41,526 nt of DNA from Pelargonium nanum (GCA_036897485.1 JAYMTF010000273.1:1-41526); one strand, 5' to 3'; positions 10,661 through 24,288 are shown, counted from the stretch's first letter. Made by a program: numbers and translations. Notes: a model not told the origin generated them from the sequence alone.

Positions 10661-12243
10661 TTAAATCCCTGCCATGCATTCTTTTGGAGGCACTGGGTAT
10701 CTTGATTTATCGGTGCAGTAATCGTAGATCATGTGGTTGATGCGAACCCATCTGTATTTTCTAGCTTCTAAGGCAGTGAGAGATTGGTAGGCAGTTCCTT
10801 CCCACCAGTTTGCTGGGTTTGTGGCACAGTTGGCTGGACCAGGCATGTAACAGCCATCAATGTCAAAGTCCTTGTAATAGGCATAGAATGGGGCTTTGCT
10901 CCAATTTATTTTCTCAAGCCCTCCTCTGGTTGCCCAGTCATCAGCTTCCCATAATGTGGAGTACACTCCCATTGGCTGGAACTTGGGGTATGGTATTCCT
11001 TTTGCTTCATTGTTCTTGTAAACTCTGATGGGCACTTCATCTACATAGAAACTGCACCACATAGCCCTCTAGATATCAGTGAAACACAACTTTGATAAAT
11101 AATAAATAAGTATGTAACTGTTATGTGTCGCAACAGTAAAGTTGTTGTCTTTTGACTATGAGAGCACGAGTTAGACACGACAGATTGTGTTACTTAACTT
11201 AAACATGATAAGATGAGCCTAGAGTCATTTCAATCAATGTCATATTCGTGTCGAGTCACATCTTATTATTCAAATTGTTGGCGCTATACAAGAGTAAAGG
11301 CTTCATATATGAATGAATATTTGTAGACTTTATAACGGTGAATGTCTCGTGCACTGGACTATCCTTTTTATGTGCCCGTAAAGGGTGTGTATTTTTTATT
11401 ATAAATGCATGCTGGTTATAGTTGCAGAATTGTTTCAACTTACACAATATGGTGGTGGTTCCACAGGATGGTGTAGGTGTGGAAATCTGCAGCAGGATCA
11501 AACCAGAGGTTGATCCTCTGTTCTCTATCTCCTTTCCCATGAGCATATATATTGGTCTGCACAGTGTAAGGCTGGCCTGTCCTGTTCCCCAAGAACTCAA
11601 AATCCAGTTCGTCACGTACGTTATCAGTGTCCGAGTTCATCTACATCATAATCCACATCAAATAAATCACAACCAGAAACCAAAAAATGATATATTTCCT
11701 CCAAATTGCATAGCAAAGTTGCTGCAGAAAACGTTACGTACATAAAAGGCAGTGACAGTCCCAGCAGAGTCTCCAGGAATGAGCTTGATCTTCATGCTGA
11801 CATGCCCAAACAGGTACTTGTTCTTGGAAGAGAACCCACATCCTGAAATATGCACAAAATATGAATATATTGTCTCATGAGAAAAAAGTCTCAGCCAAAT
11901 GAGTCTGAGCTGAGAACCATCCAAACTAATCGAGAGATTCCACCTCGTGATTTAACACTCGTATCCGTTTTAGTGAGAACATTTCTTTTGTTTCATTTGG
12001 CTCATTTCTTTGGTTAACATAGGATAGTATGAAATATGAAATGTGCAAAATGACTAAAATGACCCCACCTGAGTTTTGGTCTAGAACAAGCTGGATGGCC
12101 TTGCCTCCATCAATCTGCCTAATGTGGGAATCAGACCATGTGACCTTGAAGTCCTGAAGGAAAGTTGCCGGCTTGGCCGAGACCGAAAGAGAGTGAGCAA
12201 GAATGCAGAAAAAGAGGGAAACAAGAGCTTTGTTTGAGGCCAT
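10661..12243 (-). CDS. XTH6: Xyloglucan endotransglucosylase/hydrolase, XTH6/XTH7-like
   Basis: GH16 cell-wall enzyme that cuts and rejoins xyloglucan during wall loosening. It is secreted to the apoplast. Four exons on the minus strand: 12069-12243, 11742-11842, 11444-11640 and 10661-11051. All have GT/AG borders and phase-consistent joins, giving 287 residues, a normal length for the family. The signal peptide is residues 1-23 (ending SVSA), followed by KPATFLQDF. The catalytic motif is [12 protein letters not shown] in exon 3, with the nucleophile and acid/base glutamates present. It is followed by an N-glycosylation sequon (NRT). The C-terminal XET_C region has NWWEG, the motif YRWVR, and paired cysteines (GCYMPG, NCATNP, YDYCTD, KECMAG). 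It closely matches what I recall of AtXTH6 and AtXTH7; I cannot choose between them by eye. A CAAT/TATA-type promoter lies just upstream. Confidence 0.96.
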
Positions 12244-12305
12244 GGGAGGGTTGAGGTTTGTGACACAAAATGGAAATGTGATTTGGGAAAGGAGGGTAAT
12301 GTGGG

Positions 12306-12315
12306 TATTTATATA
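12306..12315 (-). promoter_or_regulatory. TATA box of the XTH gene
   Basis: TATATAAATA on the minus strand, 63 to 72 bases upstream of the start codon at 12243. This is ideal sequence and spacing for a plant TATA box with a short leader. Confidence 0.75.
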
Positions 12316-12657
12316 GGTGGGTTTTGGTTATTGGGAGGGAAGTGAAGGAGACAGCTGCATTCAAATGGAAAGCTCCATTTCAGCTTAGCTTTCCAATCCA
12401 GCTAATGGCAAGCAGTCATTAGGGCCTACCTATAGTTAATTTTCTTCATTCATTTCATTTCAATTCTGGCTCTTCTCTCATAGCTAGTATCTTCTTGTGT
12501 TTGTGATTTTATGGACTCTATTATGGAAAGAATAGGAGCACTGTTTTATCTATAAGATTGTGTAATCATTGTATACAAAGGGATGAAAATCATTTTAAAA
12601 GAGTCTTTTTGATTAGTCAAATCAGTTGGTAATGAGATTCCCTTTTGCAGTTCGCAT

Positions 12658-12886
12658 CTAAGCACTATCAGATTGGCTTCTCCCGTCTCTTAAGATCGGG
12701 TTATTCATGTGCTAGTGTTGTGTACATATATCATTTCCTCTTTTTGGTCTTCAAAGTTCATTTGAGTATTTGCCACTACCACCAAGATCAACACCAACAG
12801 CCGCTCCGCCTGAGCTCTCGCCCCAACCTTTGTAGCGACAGCCAAGTATCCTACTTTCTAAGCACTTTCTAAGCACTATCAGATTG
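12658..12886. repeat. 18-bp perfect direct repeat bounding a 193-bp segment
   Basis: The same 18 bases (CTAAGCACTATCAGATTG) occur at 12658-12675 and 12869-12886. The enclosed segment is richer in C and G than its flanks. A third partial word (CTAAGCACTTTC) abuts the right copy. This could be a target-site duplication from a retroposition event or a small segmental repeat. No poly-A/T tail or SINE A/B box was seen. Confidence 0.6.
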
Positions 12887-15800
12887 ATCATTGCATCGTG
12901 TAGACCAATACTTAATCTTATTATTATATTAAATCAAATTAGTCGAATTGGCCAGTTCAATTTGGTTGGTCATTCATTATTGAAATTCGTCGTGCCAATA
13001 GTACTGAAGAAGTCCTTAAAAATCAACCGATTTCACCTATAAACGTTCAGTTATCGTTGATGACAATCATTCTTAACAAATAATATGTGGATATCATTAT
13101 AAATTTAGTTGATATGGGTGACATGACAAGATCCTAAAATGTTATGGCCTCATGAAATAAGAAATTGGCCAACTTCTTTAGCTTCTTAATGAGTTAAGAG
13201 TAAATTCCAAAGTCAGCTCTCTGGTCATGCTAGATTGATGGACATAAATCTATGGATGGATAGATAGATAGGTCATTTAATTTACTTTGAACTGAAATAT
13301 TTGGCCATCCTATATAGGTAGTTAATGCCATAACTCATAATACAAATAAATATGTGGTATTGCCAGCCAAGACCGACGGTGACTGACGGCGAACCGTCCG
13401 GTGGACGGTAGCTCCGACAGGGGACCCCACACATACAACAGGCCTTGTACTATATACTTTTATTTTCACATGAAAATTCGACTAAACATGTTAGGGCTTG
13501 CATCCACTTCAAAGTTTTGAATTGTTCCTCGTGATTAATTTGCGCGGGTTTTAGACTGAATGGATTCAGCTTGATTTTCGATTCATCCATTTCATTATAA
13601 TTCGGTCGGTTTCATAACGATTTTTATTTTATTTTAAAAACAAATTTATTGTAGCAGTAATTATATTTTAAATTTTAGTCCACTCATTTTGTCTAGTCCG
13701 GTTCTTGAATCAATTCTCTATTTATTCGTTCCAGCCTCCGATTTTTTCTCTTAAAAAAGATTCGGACTCAATTTCAACCTGGCCTTAGACCGATACCCGA
13801 CCCTATGGGTCATATGTGTCAATTAGGTTGATTTACTTTTATTTCATAACAAGCTGGCTGATATTTTTTCTGAAAATTTAAATAAGAGAAGATATTATTA
13901 TGATGTAATAAAATTCTAATTTTTTGTTGTTAAGAAAATAAGAAGCTCTAGTTTTATTATTGGGCTTGTGGAATTTGAAATTTGGGGAAAATTGGTGAAA
14001 ACGAAAGGAGAAGAAGACAAAGAAATCACTTAATTTTCCTCGTTTGCATGATTGAGATTGAAATGTAAGGACCAAACAATTGACGCCACGTTTACGAAAG
14101 AAACCTGTGATTGGCTATACACCATTTGTTTTTGTCCCATTGCAAACGTGGCAAGTTTTCATTGGTGGAAGGGTATAAACAAATTTTGTACGAGTCTCTC
14201 ATAAGTCAACATTCGTTGGGTCTGTTTTTGTTGCATTTGTCAATAGTAATTAATTTTTTTTATGTCGATTTATAGGTTAATTTCCAATTTACACCACGAC
14301 ACGACATGAAATAGATATGTTTAAATTCATTAATTTTGTAATTATATTATGTTCGTGTTAAGTTTACATGTACAATTTATTTTTGCAAATAATTATTACG
14401 ATCTTTCGCAATATTATAACGTAAAATTTAAATTCAATAATTTCAGCTAGAGAAATGGAACATTTGAATAATCCTCTTTGATTGTTTTTTATTTATTCGT
14501 ATCTTCACTTAATTAAAGAAATGATGTCCAAATAAATAAAAGAAATGGTGAGAAAAAATGGAAACTCTAAGGCTACTAAATTGGGATGGAGAAATAAGAG
14601 GAGTGCATCGAGGATAGTGGAGCCCTCCTTCAATAATATGGAAGTGTTTGGGACAAATTCTTCAATATCTTTTCGAAAGAATCTACACTATTATAAGCAA
14701 ATTTACATATCATTTTATTTATCTATCAATAATATATATATGTATATATAAACGATAATTTCATTTTACATTTTCTTAATTGAATTCATTTCTTGTATTG
14801 TACCACAACCGAAAGAAGAAGAAAAACTCCGCTCATAACTATTATAACTTTATTTATTAAAAAAAAACTTTATTTATTTTGTGTGGAAATTTATCACCAC
14901 CTGTTTCTTTGCTTGATTCTTGCATAGAACTCGTTTTATGTGGAAACCAAACTTTAGTTTAGAGCGGGACATAATACTCATGTCGACTCAGGTCAATTTG
15001 TCATCCATTTGTATGAGAAACTTATGCATAGTAGAGAAATCAAAATTTATTGGGCACTATGAGAAACAAGGCAAGCTGGAAGAAATTGGAAAGCATGAGG
15101 CCATGGATATTTAAAGAAGCCTCAATCAATCAAATTAAGGGTTTGAATGCAAAGTTAACATCAAGCTGCATTGGACACCTTCAAGCATTGAAGATAATGA
15201 AATGAGAGGTTGCACATCATATATCATTCGAGTTGTCACATATATTAATAAGGCTGTTCAATAATTTAAGAGGAAAAAAATTACAACAAAAAATAATTCA
15301 TTATTAAAAGAGCATGGCATTTGCTACACACTGGTACAGAATTGTGACAATATTGTTACAATTAATCATTCATATAAAATTAAAATCTGCTCACATACGT
15401 GTTTACAAAATGAGATTAAAAAATGGCGTTCTATGAAAGAGACAAGAGTTCGAAACAATTAACGATGACAATGTTGTTATAATCTTCTATACAAAGTAAA
15501 AAGTAATACACATATGTCTCAACAAAACTGAATAATAAACGACTAGAAGAAATTGTTCGCTTAGTGTGCTTCTCTACACCGCCTGCAATAGAATGAATTT
15601 TTCAATCGATCTCAACAACTCACTCCTTATACTTCAAAATCAAGAATATCCGAATGTGTAAGAAAATATCGTGCAAATAAAATAAGACAACATCAACCCT
15701 AACAATAATTTTAGAACATCAAAATCTGTGTACCAAGATTAATTCTATCTTAAGGCTACATAGCTAATTAAAGATTTGATTATTTGAGGACTTTGTTTTG

Positions 15801-17879
15801 AATAAAAAGTTAACATGATAAATGGAAGATAACTTCATTGGACCAATCAACTCCCTAACTTTTAGATATTGGTTCATTGATTGTGACACTTTTGTTTCAA
15901 GGGACAACTTAATTATTTGTAGCAACACAACACTTCTTCTTCTTACTATGCATATATATGGATTTGACTACAACCTAACAACAATTAGTCTGCCCAATTT
16001 CTATGTGTTTCTACATCTTTTTGTGATAATGATTACATGCAAAGAATATAGTCCACAAATATAAAAAATCCCACAAAAATTAGCTATTTGGAATTAATTA
16101 ATATATATTTTCTAAGATTTGAACGTTCAATTAATCAACGAGTACAAATAATTTTTGAAATAATTTTGATGATAGTTATGAGTAAGGGTCCATGCCTACG
16201 TGTGTGGATAAAAACGATAATTGGTGTGGTGTCAAAATCCTTGGCAATGTGTGATACATATTTAAGAATGTGATGGTTCAATTTTAGATCATTCGAATTT
16301 GATGGAAGTTGCTATAGGACTTGATTTTTCTCCAATGGCACCTAAACAAAACAGGAACTAGACCCACTGGTTCTTATTTATATTTTTTTTCTATATAAGA
16401 AGTTACGAGCACGATCTTATTTATTATAATTTTATACTAACTGTTGACCTTGATCATAATTTTATGTATTTTAAAGTGTCTCTTTACTTACAAACATTTT
16501 ATTTTTACAAGTTGACTAATTATAAATGAATTGAGAATGAGAGCATATTAATGTAGTTTAAAATGAGAGGAGAAGACATATACAAATTTTATATTGACAA
16601 GTTCGATTGATTGAAAGATATGTAAAGTAAGATAAAGTTCGGAAGTGCTTACAAATCAAACACTTTCCATTTTTGGTAGCTAACAATATATAAATTGTAT
16701 TTATGTGTATCTACGGATTAAATTTGTTAGATTTTGCTAATAGGCTACAACACTCCTCCTTACGTGTAAGTATCAACGACTTCGGCATGTGCACAATCAG
16801 AAACTTTTTAATTAAGCATTCTCCCTTATGTATATTTATTTTTCTTTTACGCATGGAACCACTGCTTGCATGTCTCAATTATAAGACGTCAAAAATTAAA
16901 AAGTGAAACAATTACAACAGTCAATTATAGCAAAACATTACTTCATATCATAAATTTATTATTAATGGATTAAATCTCTACTATTATTTTTTTCACTTTG
17001 GTGATCAAATACAAGGTCCACACAAATAAAATAAATGGTTGTTACATATTTTGTGATGTACATGAATGGTCAATTTTTAGGATTAATAATGGAGACCCCC
17101 ACACGTTTGCATGGATAATGAAATGTCATTTGCTATGAAATGCAACTTGATTCTATTAATTTTGATGTGCCAAGAGACTCACCTAATCTTTAACAAATCC
17201 TTTATTTTAGCCCGACAATATATGTTATCATATTTAATGTTTAATGCCTTTCAAAATTACATTTCAATGTTAATTTTAGTTAGAGTTAACAAACAATGTT
17301 ATAGCTTGCGGGCCATCATTGATTCATTTTGATTATAACGTGTTCGGCTTGTTGAAAAGTGGCTCGAGAAGTAAACATGTATTTTATGGCATATTTGTTA
17401 ACTTTACGTTGAGATAATTTCTTGATAAAACGAGGTGAAAGGAAGTTTGAAATATGTTCCGTAATGTATTATATTACAGTAAAATTACCACTGTGCCCAT
17501 ATAATTAAAAATGAAAAGATAATGGAAATACAAAAGCTTAAGAAGGATAATATAGTCATTTCTCATGTGGAAAGTATTTGATCCAAAAGAATTTCTCTTC
17601 TTTAAAATAGTTTAAAGCCTTTTAACACCTAAAAGGCCAAAGTTGGACCCAGCCCAACTAATAACCATTGGGATCTAGAATCTTGAAACAAAATGTTTGG
17701 GCCTTTTATTTTTTATTTTTTAAAGTTGGATTTGTAATTTCTGGATCAAAATTATTTTGTTTTGGCCCATTACACATATCTTTATTGACTACAGAAAAAA
17801 AAAAAATCTCAGCTGAAAAATGTTTCTCTTCTTCTTCAAACTATCCATTTTGTTTTAAAGTGGTATTCAAATGAATTTT

Positions 17880-18050
17880 TTTTCAGTTTGGTCTTAAAAT
17901 TATTCTTATTGTTTCGTTTTGGTCCCAAACTATGTTATCTTGTTTTCAATTGATCAAAACTGGATCGGTGCAATCCAATTAGATTGAGTCGTAATTTTTT
18001 CTACAAAATAGTTGTTGACGTGACAACCACGTGACGCTTAAATTAACTAA
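17880..18050. mobile_element. Partial copy of an inverted-repeat transposon family (tentative)
   Basis: It contains T-rich phrases (TTTCGTTTTGGTCCCAAACT, CAATTGATC, GACGTGACAACCACGTGACG) of the same style as the element at 40910-41420. Only one arm is recognised. Confidence 0.35.
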
Positions 18051-19773
18051 ATTTACTTATGAGAACTATGTGTAACAAATTGAAACCGAATGAACCTGAC
18101 CCAAATCCGATCCGATCTGTAAAATTGCCACCTTTATGGTGATTGTTTAGGGTCACAGGATCCCATAAACAAGGTGTGGTAAAGCTGCAGTACAATAATG
18201 CATAGCCATTTTGTGTTGAAATGCAGAAATTAGTGAAGAACATCACGTGTGGTATGGATTCATTTGAAAAGAGAATGTTGGTGCATAGGTCTAGACAGGT
18301 TGAGAGAGACATTTTATATGGGTTTGATTCTGATTCCTTCTTTTTACACATGCACTACCAAAAAGCTGCTCATAGCTTCTTCCCAATCGATGCAAATTGG
18401 TGGAGAGGTCATTTTTTTGGAGCCATCACTTGTTCTTGTCATTTTGATGGATGGAATATACAATGGATTCTCCGAATGAGAGGCCATTTTCTACGGATCA
18501 AACAACTCACACGTTCAAATTTTGCAATTTTTATAGGGTCTATCTGATAAAAACACGTGTTTTTTGTCCGGTCCATTTATGTTCATGGCCCGTGTTACCA
18601 ATGCAATAATTTGTTACTAACAAGCATATGAATAGTTTGATCGGATTTGGGTTGATGAAGCCTACCCCAAATCTGTTTTAAAAGGGCTTCAAATTTGCTC
18701 GTCTTTGGATCGGGTTTCGTTTTTTATTGTAAAATGTAAGAATCCGTGCCGATTAGTCCGTTCAGATTGGACATCATGATAAAGTGGCTTGAATTGTCAG
18801 CTCTGCATGTAGGGGTCTCCCATGTATTGTTGTTATTGTGTGGTCCCAAATTTGGGGATATTATTGGATGCCAAGTGATCTCTGAGTGAGACCAATTGAT
18901 ATTTGGGTGATTTGGTTCATCTAGTTAAGGTCACCTCCTGCACAAACTAACACATGCTAAGAATGATTCAAATGGGACAGTTGTAACTAGAAAGTGTTAT
19001 CATTGATTTCAATATTGTTCTTGTCTCTTTGAGAAACACAAATAATTTTGTAAATTGCATGCTGTTTGGACAAAATTGTAGTGTTTGTGGGGTTTCTCTA
19101 CAACCTCCATATAAGGGTAGTAAAAACTCATGTTTTGTATTTTTTTATTACTTTAAAAATTAATTTATATTTACTTTATTTCATTGTGAAACAAAATCTT
19201 ATAAAACAAAATATTCATGTATATTTATGATGGAAGTAACAAGATAATTAAGTTCAATATGAAAATAATTAAGTTCATATTACTCTTTATCAATCTGATT
19301 TAAACAAAATATGATCCAAATTCAATATGCAATCCGAATTGCCACCTCTAATTTGGTCCAATTCGACCATTTTTAGGTTTGATCGATGTAGATAAAAAGC
19401 AAGTCAAATTAAATTGGACGAATCAGCTCAAACCATACATTTTACACAAATTTAATCCATATATATCCGAACTCTTTTCAAATCGAATACATATAAGAAC
19501 CTATCAATTTAAACCCAACCAAATCAAATCCTATCCGAAATTGAAATAACCACCTCCAAATTGGGTGGTTGTACATTGTATTGCTATCTCCTCCTCTACA
19601 TTATATCCATTGGAAGCAAAAGAAGAAAAAAAAAGTGAAGAAATGTCCCAATTGCACAGTTTCAGAGAAAGGTACAAAATAGAAACCCCCTGAGGTGTTG
19701 AAGCTGATCACACAAGTAACCTATTCTGATGATGCCATCTTCTGATTTTTGCTCCTGAAATCAGAGAGACCCA

Positions 19774-19800
19774 TCTCTCTCTCTCTCTCTCTCTCTCTCT
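19774..19800. repeat. (TC)n microsatellite
   Basis: Perfect TC dinucleotide run of about 27 bases. Confidence 0.95.
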
Positions 19801-20864
19801 TGATGGGTTGTGTGTAGCATGGCATGCACCATCCACCATGCAGTGTTGTCATTCACATTTCAGAGCTGAGGAAAAATATGATCTCTCTCTCACTCTATTT
19901 CTTGAATCTTGATTGATTTAACTGCAAAGAGTTTTGGTGTTGAGTCAAATCCCCAAACACTAGATTTTGATAGATTAAAGCCACTCCTTCTTGCAGGTCC
20001 CCCATAACTAGCCTAAGATTCATGACCAACTTGGCAATTGGTCCATGATATTTCCCATCATTTTACATATTTGCAACAACCTCAACACAACAATACTCTA
20101 TATATGTAGCTTCTAATCACTAAAACATGACCAATTTCAACCTCTCATCAACCCAAAGGACAATCCTTCTTAAACCTCCACATTTCTCTTAAATCACATG
20201 GGATATTATGGAAAATTTTGAGGAAGTTGTGTGGACTATTCACTACTGTTATCTTTGTTTGACATAAAGATGGCATATTTGTATTTGTAGAGGACCATGA
20301 AGAAAAAAATCAGAAAATTTGTATATTCCTGTAGGTTTTAGCTTACAGTTGTTGGGGTCAGAATCATTGTCCACTCTTTTAACCATATCTTTAGAACCAT
20401 CCTCTGCTCTGGATTCTATGGATTTTGTTCCTTTACTATACTATGTAGCATAGTATTTTTATTTTCTTACATTACATTATCTTTTCTGAAGAATCTCTCA
20501 AATGCAATAAAAGGTGATCAACAAGAAGACAAGTCACAAGAACACACCATTGCCACTTTTCAAGACACCTTTTGTGCAATGATAATGCAATTCCTTGGTA
20601 TATGATAATTGAGCCATTATATATACATGGATGATTATTCATGTTTGCGGGTCGTGTAAAAAGTTTAATATATCAATTCGATATCATCTAGTGTGTGGGT
20701 CAACTGATAAACATTGTTTCATCTTAACATGATGTCTCGAGCTTGAGTCTAAAAGTATGTAACTGTGTTAAAACTAGGTTGAAAGAGCTACGCTCTCCCT
20801 CGTGTCCTTTCCGGCTAGATGTAATGTGACTTAAAAATGTTGATCGCAGAGACACTTCAAATAC

Positions 20865-21115
20865 CTCATGGTTTAGTGCGAGTTGATATAATGACAAAAC
20901 TGACACATTTAAACAAATGAGTTGATATTGATCTGACACGACCTGATATATTTGAACATTTCCATTTTTACCCTTAAATGGGTAAGTCAACAAAACGATA
21001 GCAATGATTGAAACAAACACAACTCAATTATTAAACGAGTTGAGTAACTCAACTTGAACCCGACACAAACTTGTTTGACCTTAACTTGAGTCACGAATTA
21101 TGACCCAAATTGTGA
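20865..21115. mobile_element. Degenerate 'GACACGAC/GAACCCGACAC' repeat remnant
   Basis: It has scattered CTGACACGACCTGATA, AACTTGAACCCGACACAAAC and related words. Similar degenerate stretches occur near 4640-4860, 11120-11260 (inside the third XTH intron), 14285-14370, 23745-23850, 35150-35200 and 38945-39060. They look like fragments of one old dispersed element; ends cannot be fixed by eye. Confidence 0.45.
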
Positions 21116-21266
21116 GTCCAACGTAATATACACAAATTGATTAAGGAATAGCAAGAACATCAAAACCCATTTTTTTGAATTTGCATGGAAATGGAGTTAC
21201 AAAATCAAGTCTTGGCAGTGTCATGCATGTACAATCAATACAATAGTATCAACTCAAAAACCTAAA

Positions 21267-21856
21267 CTAAGGGTTGAAGATGAATTTGCCACATTTGCAT
21301 TTCCAACTCATGGGCTTGTAATTGGAAGTGTCATCTCCTCTTGCATAGGCAATGTTGGCCACAGTTGAAGCATTTCTTTTCCCAGATTGTGCTTGAGGAT
21401 TGGTTGGAACTTGAATGGCCTCACAATGGCCACACCAGCTGCACCTTCTCTCACACCTTGGTGGCCTTGAACCTATCTGACCTCTCAACACCATCTCACT
21501 ATCTTCTTCACTTCTTGAAGCCTATCAATTCCAAGAACCAAAACCAAAATCAATCATTGATTGCTTCATTAATTACAAATATGACCATGAGAGTGACCAA
21601 GTCTCTCACCTTGGAAAAGCTAACTGGCTTGAGTAATGCTCTGCCTGCACAAACACATGGAACCAAAAACAGAGGATTTAAAGTTAGTGTTAAATGCTGA
21701 TACTTGGAATCAAAATCTTGGAAATTTGGTTTCTCTTTTTCCAAATTTGACTCTTACCCACTTACCTTCAGCCATGGATCTCTGGTGGGTCAAGCTTGGA
21801 ATCATGAGAAAGAGAAAGGATAGAATTTTCCAAATGAGATTGTGTTGACAGCCCAT
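21267..21856 (-). CDS. EPFL2: EPIDERMAL PATTERNING FACTOR-like secreted peptide, EPFL2-type
   Basis: Secreted cysteine-rich peptide ligand for ERECTA-family receptor kinases. EPFL2 shapes leaf margins and ovule spacing in Arabidopsis (family knowledge). Three exons on the minus strand: 21766-21856, 21610-21644 and 21267-21521, with GT/AG borders and frame-consistent joins (GAAG|GC, AAG|GCT), give 126 residues. The first exon encodes a signal peptide (MGCQHNLIWKILSFLFLMIP...). The mature end holds IGSRPPRCERRCSWCGHCEA, IQVPTNPQ, YARGDDTSNYKPMSWKCKCG and a final FIFNP, which are EPFL2 hallmarks. Six cysteines are present (RC, RC, WC, HC, KC, KC), as in the EPFL2 group rather than the eight of stomagen-type members. 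The first two exons are tiny. The long leader is described separately. Confidence 0.93.
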
Positions 21857-22410
21857 CACTGAGAAAACAGAGGAAGCTTGCTCTGTTTCTGATAATCTTC
21901 AAATTGTTTCAAGGTTGCTGCTTAAGCTGGAGCTGAAGTCAAGAGAATGAGCAATTGAATGAGACCATAAATAAGACTAAAGAGCTCTTGGACTTGGATG
22001 GCACACAAACACACACACACACAGACCCAAATTCTCAGAAAAAATTCAGAGAAAAACACAGGTTTTGAGAATGATGGAACTTGGGACAAGGAGTAATGCA
22101 GAGAGCTTGAAAGCAACCTGGAAAAGGAAAGATCTGAGCTGAGCTGAGCCTCGTTTCATGAGCCACCAAGAAACCAAATTTTCAAAGAGAGAGAGAGAGA
22201 GCTACAGCAACAACAGCAACAGTGTTGTAGTTGTTGAAGTTGCAGAGAGAAAAGGAAGATGAAGAAGGAGGTGGAGAAGAAGACAAGAAGGACCCAAAAC
22301 AGCAAAAACCCACAAAAGCCCAGAAACGGACATGAATTTACAGCTGTGGGTTTGGGGGTTTCGCTTTCAATTCCTTGCCTTTTTATGATAAATTCAAGTT
22401 TTTTTATATT
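21857..22410 (-). other. Probable EPFL2 5' leader and promoter with microsatellites
   Basis: A (CA)n run at 22002-22022 and a (GA)n run at 22185-22201 lie in a purine/pyrimidine-biased leader (CT-rich on the minus strand). A possible TATA sequence, AATATAAAAA on the minus strand, sits near 22400-22411, which would give a leader of about 500 bases. The 105-codon open frame here (22156-22473) is leucine-, serine- and cysteine-rich low complexity and is not believed. Confidence 0.5.
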
Positions 22411-24288
22411 TAATTGTTTGTTTTTTTGAGTGATTTCTTGCATTGATTGGTCTGAGCAGTACCATCTCATCACGCCATATCCACCTCTGTGTGTGTGTTA
22501 AAACAAGCAAATGGTACTCTGTTTTCAATCATGATTGTTATAATCACATTGTGGCTCTCCATAAACCCTTCTACTTCCAAGTTTCAGTGTTGAAGCTATT
22601 CAAGTAATTATATAGCGACACATTGAAAAGTTTGATTTTTGAATGAAACTTTATAGGAAAAGAACAAATTATACTAGAATTGTGGAGTAGTTATATACTG
22701 TATTATTTAATTAATCTTGAAGCGAAATCAGAACCCTAACATGACCGAGTTTGAGCTGAAAATTATAACCCAACTAAATCGAGCATTGGACTTTGTCAAA
22801 TCATTCAGTCCGATCCAAATGCGAACTGATGTCAAATCCTAAATTCAGTATTATACCTTGAGGTGTGCATCTATCCAAATGTTTTGTCAAAAAAATGTCT
22901 TTTGTGTTGAAAATGTTTTGAAACAAAACTAAAATATGTTGTTTTGTTCTTAAAAAAAATGTTGTTTTGAAGCGAAATTATTGGTAAATATAATTAATTA
23001 TTATTTTGATTAAGAAAAAAGTAAAGATCCAATTTAGGGGCGAATATGGGTCCAATCGAATTGGTTCTCAATTTTTGTGGAGGGTTTTTATTTTCAAGAA
23101 TTTTTAATTTTGAGTAATAGTGTCAATAATATTTTCTATTAATTAATATTCATGAATTATTTAACATGATGTGATCTTGAAATAATGTAGTCTTGAAACT
23201 TGTATTACTAAAAAGAGAAATAATTTAATGGTTACATTTTGTTTCACCTATACATATTGTGCACATGTGGTGGGACACATGCACAAAAGTACAATTTTAA
23301 GGCCATACATTATATCAAGTCCCTTTGCACAATTAGCAAGTCCCTTATGTACAAGAAAATTGACCACTTTGGGGTAAGGAGGACAATTATGTAGCCAAGG
23401 GCTCTTTGGGCCTCCTCTAATCAACAAACACAGAAAATAGCTAAAGCTTTTTGCAGGCTTCAAAACTGGGTTTGGGTTTTAGCCACAAAGCCTACCATGG
23501 CCCTAAAAAGGAACAGAAAGAAGGAGCTTAAAATATCAGCTAGTCTTCAACAGATCTGAGCAAGCACCAAATGCTTCTATTTCCTATAACTATGACATAC
23601 TCTATTCACATTCATAGGCTTGTGTAACAAAGCAAACATAAACAAGAATCTTGCCAACATCACAAAACTCAACCACTGCATGAAAGTAGTCACTACACTT
23701 AAAAGTGTAATTGTAAATTAGTCCTAATAACGTACCCAACATGTTGGATAGTGTTTTATGTGTTGGTTCTATCAAGCAAAATGTGTTTGATCGTGTTCGT
23801 GTCGTACGGTACGGTGCTAAACACGTCGTGTTCGTGCAACACACAGTCAACCTTCTTCAAATATTGCCAGCTCTATTATTACTCTGAGTGAACAAGTATA
23901 ATGCATCTTCTACAAGCTCAAACTAGGTGTCGAACTTAATGAGAAAGATGTCAGAGTGTATCCATTAGTTCATCTCTACTAGCATGTGAGTAAGATATGT
24001 CACCAACCCAACTAGCAACAGAAAAGTAGACCAATTTGTGTTTCATAGTTTCACTTTCATGCACATATTGTACTTCAATTACACATTATAAAGATAAGAT
24101 AGCTCAAAACAAAACATGGATAACTATCACATGAACCATGACAAGCATATGAAACCAAACACAATTAGTACCGAAGGCAGACACATACACAAAACACAAC
24201 ATGGATCACAATCATACGCAACATGACAAGCAGATGAGACCAAAAACAATGTTTAAATAGTATTAAAAATGGTAAACTTAAGTCATAC
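22411..24288. other. Intergenic region, no gene seen
   Basis: About 1.9 kb. It contains degenerate transposon-like words (22720-22860, 23745-23850) and AT-rich sequence. T-rich sequence on the minus strand between about 23880 and 24280 resembles intron sequence downstream of the candidate exon at 24289-24358. No convincing downstream exon was found. Confidence 0.5.
24111..24250. repeat. Imperfect tandem duplication, 84-bp period
   Basis: 24111-24165 and 24195-24250 align with shared words ACATGGAT, ATGACAAGCA, ATGA.ACCAAA and ACAAT. About 80 per cent of positions match by eye. Confidence 0.7.

Larger units (their letters stand above)
12887..21266. other. AT-rich intergenic region with transposon debris
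   Basis: About 8.4 kb without a gene I can support. Short frames on both strands lack recognisable domains and have AT-driven composition. Degenerate words of the type GATCCGATCC/CCGAAATTG occur near 13540-13810, 18090-18130, 18640-18770 and 19290-19570, and resemble one dispersed repeat family. Between 14078 and 14175 lie a GCCACGTTT/AAACGTGGC pair and two CCAAT-type boxes, but no gene follows. The stretch 19640-20600 is less AT-rich and may be EPFL2 distal flank or a non-coding transcript; I see no hairpin or miRNA there. Confidence 0.55.

Noticed and set aside
18221-18547. 108-codon frame on the plus strand
   Set aside because: No recognisable domain; overlaps another frame and a long frame on the opposite strand; lies among degenerate repeats.
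19640-20600. Possible microRNA precursor near the TC microsatellite
   Set aside because: No known mature miRNA sequence and no long hairpin could be traced; only a 6-bp stem near 19818-19842.
22156-22473. 105-codon frame in the EPFL2 leader
   Set aside because: Leu/Ser/Cys-rich low complexity produced by microsatellites; no start context or domain.
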